Part shown: positions 26,354 through 35,160 of the stretch, piece by piece
Layout: every line of letters starts with the position of its first letter
How positions within the stretch are numbered: the first letter of the stretch is position 1
NCBI GenBank assembly: GCA_942493305.1
Contig: OW818686.1
Coordinates: 3,286,001 to 3,350,000 of the forward strand
From: UBA7672 sp030824255
Lineage (GTDB): Bacteria > Pseudomonadota > Alphaproteobacteria > Caulobacterales > Hyphomonadaceae
Direction: 5' to 3'
Length of the DNA stretch: 64,000 nt
Made by a program: the position numbers and the translations under genes
The notes under the pieces: model-generated
Databases searched by the model: none
What the model saw: the letters and a program-made list of their open reading frames with translations, nothing else
What the model was told of the DNA's origin: nothing

Positions 26354-26980
26354 ATGCCCGCCTTTTCCAAGCCCGATTTCCTCGATCGCGCCGCGCATCG
26401 CCTCGCGGCGGTTGATGCTGTCTTCGATGCGCCGGTGCGGACGGATTACGACCTCAACCCGGAATGGCCGGCGCCGGCGGACATGACATATCGCCGGGCG
26501 GCGGTTCTCATGGGGCTGATGGAGCGGGGCGATGACTTTGGCGTGTTGCTGACCCTGCGCCCCGAAACGATGTCCAGCCATGCGGGGCAGGTGGCCTTTC
26601 CGGGCGGGCGGGTCGAGCCGGGGGAGACGGCGCTCGACGCTGCGCTTCGTGAGGCGAGCGAGGAGGTGGGCGTCGACCCCGCCTCCGTGCGCATCCTCGG
26701 GCAGGGCGACACTTACCTGTCAGGTTCAGGGTTCTCGATTTCGCTGTTCGTAGGGCTGCTGCCCGGAACCTTTGTTCCGGTTCCCCATGCAAGCGAAGTG
26801 GCGGACGTATTCGAGACCCCGCTCAGCTTTCTGATGGACACGGCGAACCATCAACGTCACGAGAGGGAGTTTCGCGGGGCCTTGCGCGCCTACTACGCCA
26901 TGCCCCACAACGGCAGATATATCTGGGGAGCGACCGCAGGCATGATCAAATCCCTCCACGATCGCCTCTACGGCGCCTGA
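26354..26980 (+). CDS. CoA pyrophosphatase-like Nudix hydrolase
   Basis: A 208-residue Nudix enzyme that probably hydrolyses CoA or related nucleotide pyrophosphates. The Nudix box is complete: GRVEPGETALDAALREASEE, at about residues 79-98. Just before it, LRPETMSSHAGQVAFPGG is the extra motif that marks the CoA-pyrophosphatase (NudL, UPF0035) group. It is the second gene of the DUF1285-CCA run, five bases downstream of the first. Confidence 0.93.
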   Translation: MPAFSKPDFLDRAAHRLAAVDAVFDAPVRTDYDLNPEWPAPADMTYRRAAVLMGLMERGDDFGVLLTLRPETMSSHAGQVAFPGGRVEPGETALDAALREASEEVGVDPASVRILGQGDTYLSGSGFSISLFVGLLPGTFVPVPHASEVADVFETPLSFLMDTANHQRHEREFRGALRAYYAMPHNGRYIWGATAGMIKSLHDRLYGA

Positions 26981-26992
26981 CCGGGGACTGGC

Positions 26993-27337
26993 ATGACACA
27001 GCGCATTATCGTCGAGATCCTTCTTTTCCTAATACCGTTCGCGGTATTCCTCGTTTATCGGGCCGCTTCGCGCGACCTGCGTATCCGTGACCGCTGGCCG
27101 CTGACGCGGCTTGTGGTGATTGGCGGATTCATTGCCATTCTCGGGCTGATCATCCCGCCGCTGCTGGAGCCGCGCGAGGCGGACAAGTGTTTCGATCCCG
27201 TGCGCTATGACGCCGAGGGCCGGATCGTTCCGCCGCGCGAAGTGCCGTGTTCCGAAGCGCCGCTGCCGGGCAGTCAGAACCAGGCCGCGCCGCCGTCGTC
27301 GCAGGCGCCCGTGGCCCCACGCGATACGGGTAACTGA
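26993..27337 (+). CDS. Small two-helix membrane protein (DUF6111-like)
   Basis: A 114-residue protein with two transmembrane helices (about 5-23 and 38-58) separated by a basic loop, and a Pro/Ala/Gln-rich tail. Its placement between a Nudix gene and the CCA transferase matches the DUF6111 family of alphaproteobacteria; I recall the position better than the sequence, so the family is tentative. The start ATG lies 12 bases after the previous stop and the gene ends four bases before cca. Confidence 0.75.
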   Translation: MTQRIIVEILLFLIPFAVFLVYRAASRDLRIRDRWPLTRLVVIGGFIAILGLIIPPLLEPREADKCFDPVRYDAEGRIVPPREVPCSEAPLPGSQNQAAPPSSQAPVAPRDTGN

Positions 27338-27341
27338 GGGC

Positions 27342-28538
27342 ATGGAAAAGCTGGCGCCACAGGCCTGGATGGCGGATGCGCAGCCCGTGATGGATGCGCT
27401 GGAGGCAGCGCGCGCGGGGAGCGCACGTTTCGTCGGCGGGTGCGTTCGCAATGCCCTGCTGGGCGAGCCGGTGTCGGATGTCGATATCGCCACGCAGCTG
27501 ACGCCGGACGAGGTTGAGGCTGCGTGCCGCGCGGCTGGGCTGGGCGTGCATCCAACGGGTGTGGAGCATGGCACGCTGACGATCACGGCCAACCACAAGC
27601 CCTTCGAGGTCACCACGCTGAGGCGGGATGTGGAGACGGATGGGCGGCGCGCTGTGGTGGCGTTTACGCAGGACTGGGCGGAGGATGCGCAGCGCCGCGA
27701 CTTCCGCATGAATGCGATCTATGCGGATCGCGAGGGGGTCATCTTCGATCCCACGGGCGGGCTGCAGGATATCGCGGAACGGCGTGTTGTGTTCGTCGGG
27801 GATGCCGATACGCGGATCCGGGAGGATTATCTCCGTATCCTGAGGTTCTTCCGCTTCCAGGCCTGGTATGGCCGCGAGGCGCCGGACGCGGCGGGGCTGG
27901 AGGCGTGTGGCCGGCTGCGGGCGGGGCTGGCGGGGATTTCGGCGGAGCGCATCTGGGTCGAGACGAAGAAGCTGCTGGGCGCGCCGGCGCCGTTGGCGAC
28001 GCTGGAGGCGATGGCGGCGGGCGGCGTGCTGGGGCAGCTGTTCCCGGAGGCGAAGGGGCTGGGGCTGCTGACGCGGCTGGTGACTCTGGAGACGTACGAA
28101 CAGCTGGCGCCGGATGTGATGACGCGCTTTCTCAGCCTGTTCTGGCAGGATGGCGAGGCCGTGCGGGCGGTTGCCGCCCGGCTCAAGGTGTCGAACGAGG
28201 AGCGGGACCGGCTGGGGCGGGCTGCGGCCGACACGACGCCGCTTCACGCTGAATCGACCACGGCGGAGATCCACGCCGCGGTCTACCGGTCCGGCTGGCA
28301 GGTGGTGCGCGACAAGGCGATGCTGGGGTGGGCGGAAAGCGACGATATTGCCTGGGCCGAGATGCTGGTGGTGGCCGAAACATGGCCCGCGCCGACGCTT
28401 CCGCTGTCGGGCGCGGACCTGCTTGCGGCGGGCCGGGAGCCGGGTCCGGCAATCGGCGAGGCGTTGCGAAAGGCCGAAGAGGCCTGGATTTCCAGCGATT
28501 TCATCCTCAACCGCGAAGAACTGCTGAGCCGCATCTAG
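27342..28538 (+). CDS. cca: CCA tRNA nucleotidyltransferase
   Basis: Class II nucleotidyltransferase that adds or repairs the CCA end of tRNAs (or, if this lineage splits the job, one part of CCA). About 398 residues. The polymerase motif GGCVRNALLG is at about 28-37, with catalytic DVD in SDVDIAT near 42-47, the RRD/RRDFRMNA segments near 90 and 118, and the flexible-loop RILRFFRF near 163-171. ATG 27342 lies right after a TGAGGG motif, and the frame extension back to 27207 inside the previous gene has no coding support. Last of the DUF1285-CCA run. Confidence 0.93.
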   Translation: MEKLAPQAWMADAQPVMDALEAARAGSARFVGGCVRNALLGEPVSDVDIATQLTPDEVEAACRAAGLGVHPTGVEHGTLTITANHKPFEVTTLRRDVETDGRRAVVAFTQDWAEDAQRRDFRMNAIYADREGVIFDPTGGLQDIAERRVVFVGDADTRIREDYLRILRFFRFQAWYGREAPDAAGLEACGRLRAGLAGISAERIWVETKKLLGAPAPLATLEAMAAGGVLGQLFPEAKGLGLLTRLVTLETYEQLAPDVMTRFLSLFWQDGEAVRAVAARLKVSNEERDRLGRAAADTTPLHAESTTAEIHAAVYRSGWQVVRDKAMLGWAESDDIAWAEMLVVAETWPAPTLPLSGADLLAAGREPGPAIGEALRKAEEAWISSDFILNREELLSRI

Positions 28539-28669
28539 CCCTGGCGGGATGATCGGCTGGCCGGAACTTCACATACCCATTTCAGGCTGCGTTAAGCAGA
28601 TGCGTGCTATAAGCACATGAATGGGATGGGGTTGGGAAATGCAGCCCCCGAGAAACGACAGGGTGATCC

Positions 28670-29092
28670 ATGCGGGCATTTTCTCGCGACAGGACCGGGA
28701 CGTCGGCGGTCGAGTTTGCGCTTATCGCGCCGTTCCTGCTGCTGCTGGTGATGGCGATCCTGGCCTACGGCTCGATCTTCGCCACTTCGCTGAGCCTTCA
28801 GCAGATGGCGGCGGAGACGGCGCGGGCGACGATCGGCGGTCTCAACGACAGCGAGCGGGAGACGCTTGCCCAGGCCAAGCTGACCGCCATTCAGGACAAG
28901 TTCCCGATGCTGGACGCGGCGAAGGTGAAGTTCTCCTTCGACCAGGGCGGCAACAGCGAGGTGGGCCGTCTCACCTTCACCTACGACATGTCGAACCATC
29001 CGGCTTATGCGCTGGACAAGCTGCTACCGCTGCCGGCCTCTCCGCTGAGCTACAGCACGATCGTCACTGATGGCGACGGAGCTGACACGTGA
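28670..29092 (+). CDS. TadE/TadG-like pilus assembly protein (short)
   Basis: A 140-residue protein with the TadE N-terminus: a short positively charged stretch, then a transmembrane helix at about 12-34 that contains the processing-site pattern EFALIAPFLLLL, as in prepilin-like TadE/F proteins cleaved by TadV-like peptidases. The rest is periplasmic. It overlaps the next TadG-like gene (TGATG or GTGA at 29089-29092), so the two are coupled. No tad ATPase, TadV or CpaF is in the window, so the pair is an orphan relative to a Tad cluster that may lie elsewhere. Confidence 0.85.
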   Translation: MRAFSRDRTGTSAVEFALIAPFLLLLVMAILAYGSIFATSLSLQQMAAETARATIGGLNDSERETLAQAKLTAIQDKFPMLDAAKVKFSFDQGGNSEVGRLTFTYDMSNHPAYALDKLLPLPASPLSYSTIVTDGDGADT

Positions 29093-30525
29093 TGCGGCGC
29101 CTGGCGCGCGACGAGCGCGGTTCGGTCGTAACGATATTCTCCTTCAGCGCGATGGTGCTCGCGGTCTTGACCGCCATCGTGATGAACCAGGTCTCGTTCT
29201 ACATGGCCAAACGAAAGCTTCAGTCCGCCGTGGACATGGCTGCGATGATGATCATGGAATCCGGCAACGTCACGAGCGGCGCCGCCAAGGCGCTGATCGA
29301 GGGCCAGATCGGCAAGATCGCCAACGTCACCCTCACGCGCGGCAGCTATACGCCTGACGCAGGCGTCACAGTCGGCAACCGGTTCGTTCCCAATGACTCG
29401 CCACTGAATGCGGTTGAAGTTACGGCCGCCATTCCGGCGACCGAGGTGATGCTCGGTGGGATGATCCCCGATTTCACCATCAACGCCACGGCCCGCGCCG
29501 CACGCCGCACCAGCGCTTCGATCACGGTGGGCTCGCGTCTGGTGCGGGTGGAGGGCGGCCTTAGCGCGGCGCTACTTGATGCCCTGCTCGGTTACGACGG
29601 CAAGCTGACCGTCATGGACTATGAATCCCTGGTCGCCGCCGACGTCGATGCCGCGCAGTTCCTGCAGGCCCTGAACGTGAAGGCAGACATCAAGGCGCTG
29701 ACATTCGACGACGTGCTGACTGCGCCGGTGTCTGTCGGCAAGATCGTGGATGCCATGGCGGCGACGACGCAAGAGGGCAATGTACTCGTGCTGCTGAAGA
29801 AGGCCGAGCCGGCGTCCGGCAACAAGGTGCTTTTGTCGAAAATGATCGACCCCGGTTCCATTGGCGGGTTGCCGATTGACAGCCTGCTGGCCGGCAAGAG
29901 CTTTCCGATCAGCGTCGGCGAAGTGCTGACGGCGTCCGCCGCATTGTCGGATGGGGATCACCAAGTGGCGGTGAATCTCGCCAGCGTGCTGGGCGACAGC
30001 TCCATCGCCAACGCGTCCCTGTATCTAGGCGAGAAGCCGCAGGTTCTGACTTATCTGGGTCGAGCAGGCGAAGGCGATGAGGTTGAAACCTCGCAATTCC
30101 GCCTTGACGTCGGCGCGCTTGGTTTCAGTCCGCTGACGGCGGTGAGGGTCGATGTCTCGCTGGCGAATGCAGAGGTCGAGATCGACGACATACGGTGCAA
30201 GGCCGATGGCTCCGCCGAGGTCGTGCTGAAAGCCAAGACCGAAGCCGCCAGCGTCGGTGTGAAGGCATCGCTGTTGCCGCGCATACCGGTCAAGCTCGGT
30301 AGTAACGAGTCAAAGAAGGTTACCTTCACAAAGGAAGATATCGCGGCCCAGACTTACAAGCCCGTGCGCTCCGGCCTCGGCCTGCAGCTCGGCGGTCTGT
30401 CCATCGCGCAGAAGCTCTTGTTCAATCCTGTCGACAAGCTTCTCGAAACACTCGGCCTCCACGTCGCGGAAGCCGATGTCAAAGTCACCGAAGCTACCTG
30501 CGGCTCGGTTGGACTCGTCCACTAA
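29089..30525 (+). CDS. TadG-like pilus assembly protein with large unknown C-terminal region
   Basis: About 478 residues. It starts with a basic stretch, a transmembrane helix (about 16-36) and the SAVDMAAM segment that marks the Tad_N/TadG group. The remaining 400 residues are extracytoplasmic. The region 145-300 is largely helical with D-rich loops; the C-terminal 170 residues are beta-rich and end in CGSVGLVH. I do not recognise the C-terminal domain. Two starts are possible, GTG 29089 and ATG 29092, both overlapping the upstream stop. An 11-12 bp hairpin terminator follows at 30550-30581. Confidence 0.8.
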   Translation: MMRRLARDERGSVVTIFSFSAMVLAVLTAIVMNQVSFYMAKRKLQSAVDMAAMMIMESGNVTSGAAKALIEGQIGKIANVTLTRGSYTPDAGVTVGNRFVPNDSPLNAVEVTAAIPATEVMLGGMIPDFTINATARAARRTSASITVGSRLVRVEGGLSAALLDALLGYDGKLTVMDYESLVAADVDAAQFLQALNVKADIKALTFDDVLTAPVSVGKIVDAMAATTQEGNVLVLLKKAEPASGNKVLLSKMIDPGSIGGLPIDSLLAGKSFPISVGEVLTASAALSDGDHQVAVNLASVLGDSSIANASLYLGEKPQVLTYLGRAGEGDEVETSQFRLDVGALGFSPLTAVRVDVSLANAEVEIDDIRCKADGSAEVVLKAKTEAASVGVKASLLPRIPVKLGSNESKKVTFTKEDIAAQTYKPVRSGLGLQLGGLSIAQKLLFNPVDKLLETLGLHVAEADVKVTEATCGSVGLVH

Positions 30526-30549
30526 GCAGACTCGCTCCCAAGCAAACTG

Positions 30550-30581
30550 GATCCCGGAAGGCAGCTCCCCCTTCCGGGATC
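30550..30581. terminator. Bidirectional terminator hairpin
   Basis: A perfect 12-base stem (arms 30550-30561 and 30570-30581, GATCCCGGAAGG and its complement) with an eight-base loop, located between the convergent TadG-like and hemF genes. A weak AT-rich stretch follows on the plus strand. It probably ends transcription from both sides. Confidence 0.75.
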
Positions 30582-30590
30582 AAATTTCAT

Positions 30591-31472
30591 CTAGGGCCAC
30601 TTCACCACGGGCGGCATGGACGACAGGATGCTGGCGACATTGCCGCCGGTCTTGAGGCCAAATGTTGTTCCGCGATCATAGAGCAGGTTGAACTCCACAT
30701 ACCGGCCGCGGCGTACAAGCTGTTCCTCGCGCTGTTCAGGCGACCAGCTTTCCGCCATCCGCCGCGTCACGATCTTTGGATAGACGTCCGCGAAATGGCG
30801 GCCGACATCTTGCGTGAAGGCGAAATCCTTTTCCCAGTCGCCGGAATTGTAGCGGTCGTAGAAAATGCCGCCGATGCCGCGCGGTTCGTCGCGATGGGGC
30901 AGGTAGAAGTATTCCTCGCAATGCTTTTTCAGCGCCGCGTAGTCGACGGGCGGATGCGCATCACAGGCCGCCTGCATCGCGGCGTGAAACTCGATCGTGT
31001 CCGGATATTCCTGCTCGCGCTGGTAAGCCAGCAGCGGCGTGAGATCCGCCCCCCCGCCGAACCAGCTCTCTGACGTGACCAGCATTCGGGTGTTCATGTG
31101 CACGGCGGGCACGCGCGGATTGACCAGGTGCGCGATCAGGGAGACGCCGGCCGCCCAGAATTTTCCATCGGATTTGTCTGCGCCGGGGATGGTCTTCGCG
31201 AACTCAGGCGCGAACGCCCCGTAGACGCAGGAGACGTGGACGCCGACCTTTTCGAACAGACGGCCTTTCATGATGGCCATCGTGCCGCCGCCCAGGTCTT
31301 CCGAGCCGTCGCCGCGTTTCCACGGTGTCTTCTCGAATCGTCCGGAGGCGCCTTTGTAGAGCGGCGGCCCCGCGGCATCTTCCAGCGCCTCGAAGCGCCC
31401 AATGATATCAGCCTGTAGTTCCTGGAACCAGGAATAGGCGCGGGCCTTGCGGGCTTCGATCTCTGTGCTCAT
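30591..31472 (-). CDS. hemF: Aerobic coproporphyrinogen III oxidase
   Basis: Converts coproporphyrinogen III to protoporphyrinogen IX with O2 in haem synthesis. 293 residues, normal. Family motifs: GGGTMAIMKGRLFEKVGVHV, FWAAGVSLIAHLVNPRVPAVHMNTR, WFGGGADLTPLL, YFYLPHRDEPRGIGGIFYD and YVEFNLLYDRGTTFGL (each quoted in shorter pieces in the proteins family). ATG 31470-31472 opens the family N-terminus; the frame is open further upstream without support. It follows purN in the same direction with a 92-base gap, and is downstream of hemA only in the pathway, not in the operon. Confidence 0.96.
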   Translation of the reverse strand: MSTEIEARKARAYSWFQELQADIIGRFEALEDAAGPPLYKGASGRFEKTPWKRGDGSEDLGGGTMAIMKGRLFEKVGVHVSCVYGAFAPEFAKTIPGADKSDGKFWAAGVSLIAHLVNPRVPAVHMNTRMLVTSESWFGGGADLTPLLAYQREQEYPDTIEFHAAMQAACDAHPPVDYAALKKHCEEYFYLPHRDEPRGIGGIFYDRYNSGDWEKDFAFTQDVGRHFADVYPKIVTRRMAESWSPEQREEQLVRRGRYVEFNLLYDRGTTFGLKTGGNVASILSSMPPVVKWP

Positions 31473-31564
31473 GGCGGGTAGGTAGCCGCGAGTTGCGGGC
31501 GGCGTCCAGCCAGCGTCGAACAGAGACTGGAAGCCAGGAGCCGCATTCCTGTCTGAAGCAGGGT

Positions 31565-32206
31565 CTAGCGTGGCGCGTACAGCCGCACCTCGACCCCATC
31601 CACAACGACCGTCTCCATCGTCCGTGTTCCGGCTTTGCGCGCGACTGAAGCAAGGCAACGCGGATAGAGCAGGTGTTCGGCCTTCAGCACACGGGCCGAA
31701 AGCGTGTCCGGCGTGTCGCCCGGCAGGACGTCGATCTCGGCCTGGCCGATCTGTGGGCCTTCATCCACGCCCGCCGTCACCTGGTGCACTGTGCAGCCGT
31801 GCACCGTGTCTCCCGCGTCGAGGCAGCGGTTGTGCGTGTCCACGCCCGGATATTTCGGAAGCAGGGACGGGTGGATGTTGATGAGACGACCGGCCCATGT
31901 GTTGACGAACCACGGCGTCAGCACGCGCATGAAGCCGGCGAGCGCCACAAGTTCCACGCCTGCCGCCTGCAACTCTGCATCCATCGCGCGCTCGAAGGAT
32001 TCGCGATCTTTTCCATAAAGCCTGTGGTCGATAGCGGCGGTTGCGACGCCATAGCCGCGCGCCTTCTCCAGCCCGCCGGCATCGGGTTTGTTCGATAGCA
32101 CGAGCACGGGCGCATACGGACAATCCGCATTCACGCCGGCTTGCAGCAGCGCCTCCATGTTGGAGCCGCGGCCGGAAATCAGGATGCCCAGCTTCTTGCG
32201 GGTCAT
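31565..32206 (-). CDS. purN: Phosphoribosylglycinamide formyltransferase
   Basis: Formylates GAR with 10-formyl-THF in purine synthesis. 213 residues. The N-terminal LISGRGSNM at about 8-16 and the catalytic stretch NIHPSLLPKYPG near 109-120 with HVTAGVDEG-type region match PurN (the Asp of the DEG segment is present). The stop codon and start leave a 10-base gap to purM, so purM-purN form a short operon in the usual order. Confidence 0.96.
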   Translation of the reverse strand: MTRKKLGILISGRGSNMEALLQAGVNADCPYAPVLVLSNKPDAGGLEKARGYGVATAAIDHRLYGKDRESFERAMDAELQAAGVELVALAGFMRVLTPWFVNTWAGRLINIHPSLLPKYPGVDTHNRCLDAGDTVHGCTVHQVTAGVDEGPQIGQAEIDVLPGDTPDTLSARVLKAEHLLYPRCLASVARKAGTRTMETVVVDGVEVRLYAPR

Positions 32207-32216
32207 TCTGCGATGC

Positions 32217-33248
32217 TCACGCGTTTGCGAGTTCGCCGATGACGAAGGGCTCGTGGCCCTCGGTTGCCAGTCGCTCCATCAGCGGATTGGCGATGACGGG
32301 ATCGACGGCCAGAACAATACCGACGCCACAGTTGAACGTCCGGTGCATTTCCTCGTCGGACATGCCGCCCACGTCCTTCAGCCACTGGAATACGGGCGGC
32401 AATTGCCACGCCTTGTGGTCGATCCTGGCAACCAGATGATCCGGCAACATCCGCGGCGTATTCTCGGTGAGGCCGCCGCCCGTGATGTGGGCGAGGCCCT
32501 TGATGCGCTTGTGGCGCATGAGGGTCAGCAGGGCTTTCACATAGATTTTCGTCGGCGCGAGCAGGGCTTCGCCAAGCGTCTTGCCCGGCTCGAACGGCGC
32601 GGGCGCATCCCAGGCGAGACCCGAGCGCTCAACAATCTTGCGGATCAGCGAGTAACCGTTGGCGTGCGGACCGGACGAGGGAAGGGCCACAAGTACATCG
32701 CCGGCTTTCATCTGGTCGTGTTTCGGCAGGATGTCTTCGCGCTCGACAGCGCCGACGACGAAGCCTGCGAGATCATAATGGCCGGGTGCATACATGCCGG
32801 GCATTTCGGCGGTCTCGCCGCCGACCAGTGTGCAGCCCGCCTGGCGGCAGCCTTCGGCGATTCCCGAAACGACCTTGGCGCCCGTTCCGGTATCCAGCTT
32901 TCCGGTCGCGAAATAATCGAGGAAGAAAAGTGGCTCGGCGCCTTGGGCCAGTACGTCGTTCACGCACATGGCGACGAGATCGATGCCGATGGTTTCGTGA
33001 CGGCCGGTGGCGAAGGCCAGCATGAGCTTGGTGCCCACTCCGTCCGTACCCGAAACAAGCACGGGGTCCTTGAAGCCGGCGGCCTTCAGATCGAACAGGC
33101 CGCCAAAGCCGCCGAGCGCGCCATCTGCGCCGGGGCGCCGTGTTGATGCGGCAAGGGGCTTGATGGCGTCCACGAGGGCGTCGCCCGCGTCGATGTCGAC
33201 GCCTGCGTCGCGATAGGTCATGGGCTTGCTGGATTCGTCACCGCTCAT
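32217..33248 (-). CDS. purM: Phosphoribosylformylglycinamidine cyclo-ligase
   Basis: AIR synthetase of purine synthesis, 343 residues. Recognisable are DGVGTKLMLAF, IGIDLVAMCVNDVL, GGETAEMPGMY and GGGLTENTPRMLP, in the right order for a PurM/ThiL-fold enzyme. First gene of the purM-purN unit. ATG 33246-33248 faces the divergent DUF2066 gene start at 33352 across about 100 bases. Confidence 0.96.
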   Translation of the reverse strand: MSGDESSKPMTYRDAGVDIDAGDALVDAIKPLAASTRRPGADGALGGFGGLFDLKAAGFKDPVLVSGTDGVGTKLMLAFATGRHETIGIDLVAMCVNDVLAQGAEPLFFLDYFATGKLDTGTGAKVVSGIAEGCRQAGCTLVGGETAEMPGMYAPGHYDLAGFVVGAVEREDILPKHDQMKAGDVLVALPSSGPHANGYSLIRKIVERSGLAWDAPAPFEPGKTLGEALLAPTKIYVKALLTLMRHKRIKGLAHITGGGLTENTPRMLPDHLVARIDHKAWQLPPVFQWLKDVGGMSDEEMHRTFNCGVGIVLAVDPVIANPLMERLATEGHEPFVIGELANA

Positions 33249-33351
33249 GGGCGGCCACTAACACGATAGTTCGGGTTATCGCCAGCACCACGAAGGGATC
33301 ATGCACAACCTGCCTTACATTGGCCGGAAGGCGCTGGTACGACTGCGCCCC

Positions 33352-34395
33352 ATGAAGATAATGGCCAGATTCGTCACGCTTATTGCTGCTTCCGTTGCGC
33401 TTGCCGGGGCCGCTTTTGCGCAGAATCCCGTGTACCGCGTGAAGGATCTGACGGCTGATGCCGTGGCGCCAAATGCCGCTGATGCCGGGCGTCAGGGCAG
33501 GGATGCCGCAAGACTGGTCGGGGCCCAGCGCCTTATCGAGCGGCTGACCCTACCTGAGGATCGGGCGCGGGCGACACAGCCGCTTGAGGCGTCCGCGGTG
33601 TCGCGGCTGTATCAGGGCTATGTGACTGTCGGCGAGACGAAGAGTTCGTCGGTGGCCGGCGGCATCCGGTCGTCGGGCGTGGTGACGTGGACGTTCCGTG
33701 GCGATGAGGTGCGCGCCTATCTCGACCAGCGCGGTGTTCCGTATGTTGATACGCAGGCGGCGCTGGCGCTGATGGTTCCGGTCGCGGCGTCCAATGTGAA
33801 CGCCACCGACTGGGCGTCGCAATGGGTGGGACAGGGCGGCGCGGGCAAGTCGGATGATACGGCGCTGGCGCCTTATGTGGCTTCGACGCGCGGCTGGTCG
33901 CAGCGTCCGAATGTGGGCGACATACAGGCCGAGCTTTCGTCTACCGGTGCGGATCATGGCGTGATCGCCGAGGCCTACATGCAGGGGCCGCAATACTATG
34001 TGCGCCTCACCGACATGCGAACGACGGTGCCGAACCCGACCATTGGCGTTGTCGGTCCGTTCGTGAGCCTTGGCTCGGCGCAGGCTGGCGCAGTGGCGGA
34101 ACTGGAGCGCGCGTGGAAGTCTGCGTCCGTGGTGCGATCCACTGGCGCGACGAGTGTTTCGCTGATCGCGAAGTTCCAGGACATCACGCAATGGGCCCGT
34201 ATCCGGAAGGGCCTCGAAGGCTCGCGCCTGGTGCGCGATCTCAACGTGGAGTCTGTCACGGTGTCGGGGGCGGACATCACGTTCTCCTACGCGGGCCGGC
34301 CGGAGCAGCTGGCGTCTGATCTGCGTTCGCGCGGCGTTGACCTGCGCAATGGCGCTGGCGGCGGCTGGGAGCTGTACACGTCGGGAACGCCATGA
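33352..34395 (+). CDS. Secreted DUF2066-family protein
   Basis: About 347 residues with a Sec signal peptide (MKIMARF... hydrophobic to about residue 23, likely cleaved after AFA). The mature part fits the DUF2066 family of periplasmic or outer-membrane-associated proteins of unknown role, commonly located next to purM/purN and an Hda-like gene in alphaproteobacteria. Starts considered are ATG 33301, 33352 and 33361; 33352 puts the basic signal-peptide n-region first. Its TGA overlaps the start of the next gene (ATGA at 34392-34395). Confidence 0.85.
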   Translation: MKIMARFVTLIAASVALAGAAFAQNPVYRVKDLTADAVAPNAADAGRQGRDAARLVGAQRLIERLTLPEDRARATQPLEASAVSRLYQGYVTVGETKSSSVAGGIRSSGVVTWTFRGDEVRAYLDQRGVPYVDTQAALALMVPVAASNVNATDWASQWVGQGGAGKSDDTALAPYVASTRGWSQRPNVGDIQAELSSTGADHGVIAEAYMQGPQYYVRLTDMRTTVPNPTIGVVGPFVSLGSAQAGAVAELERAWKSASVVRSTGATSVSLIAKFQDITQWARIRKGLEGSRLVRDLNVESVTVSGADITFSYAGRPEQLASDLRSRGVDLRNGAGGGWELYTSGTP

Positions 34396-35071
34396 CGTCC
34401 AGCCAGTCGGGGCAGCTGTTCCTCGACTTTCCAAAGGCAGATGAAGCGACGCGCCCGGTCATCGACACGGGCGCGTATGCATCAGCGGTGACAGCCATTC
34501 GCCGGTGGCGGCATTGGCCGGGCGGGCAGTTTGCCGTGGTTGGCGAGGCGCAGTCGGGCCGGACGCGGCTGCTTCGTCTGTGGGCGGAGGAGGCGGGGGG
34601 GCGGTGGTGGCGGGGGGGGCGCTGGCGCATGCCGAGATGGACGAGATTGCGCGCCTTTCGGTTTCCGCGCTGGCGATTGACGATGCGGACCATCCCGAGG
34701 CGGCCTTCGGGCTGCTGGCAGCCCTGAACCTGTGCCGGGATCGCAAGGCGCCCGTTCTGCTGTCTGGCAGGGGGCAGCCGGCGGAGTGGTTCCGGACGCC
34801 GCCGGACCTGCGGTCGCGGCTCGCGGCGATGCCGTTGGTGGCGATCGAGCCCCCGGATGACGCCACGCTGGCCGCGCGACTGCGTGAGGAATGCGCTCTG
34901 CGACACCTGATTTTGCCAGAAGAATCAATCAGCTACCTCGCCCAGCGCATGGAGCGGTCGTGGGAGGCGGTTGGTCGGCTGGCGGACCAGATTGCCCGCA
35001 CGCCGGGCCGGGCGGAGGGGCTGCGGTCCGCCCGCGCCGTTCTGGTGGCGCTGGGAATGGATCCCGGCTGA
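34392..35071 (+). pseudogene. hdaA: HdaA-like DnaA-related regulator, split by a frameshift
   Basis: Two frames together make one DnaA-related AAA+ protein. The first part (34392-about 34600) begins with the clamp-binding QLFLDF at residues 8-13 and a degenerate Walker A in GEAQSGRTRLL. The second part, in another frame to 35071, supplies HAEMDEIARL, DDADH, and the C-terminal helical domain to MDPG. The frames join only if one G is added to the seven-G run 34595-34601, or if an eight-G run at 34612-34619 changes. Hda/HdaA stimulates hydrolysis of DnaA-bound ATP on the beta clamp. A sequencing error or ribosomal/transcriptional slippage is possible because HdaA is important in Caulobacterales. 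Confidence 0.75.
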
Positions 35072-35160
35072 GACCTGCCAAAACGGCAAAAGTTCCGTAA
35101 TATCTTGATGGTAAGCAGGTTCTTCATGGCCGGCGTCAGACCGGCTGAAGACACTGGGCG

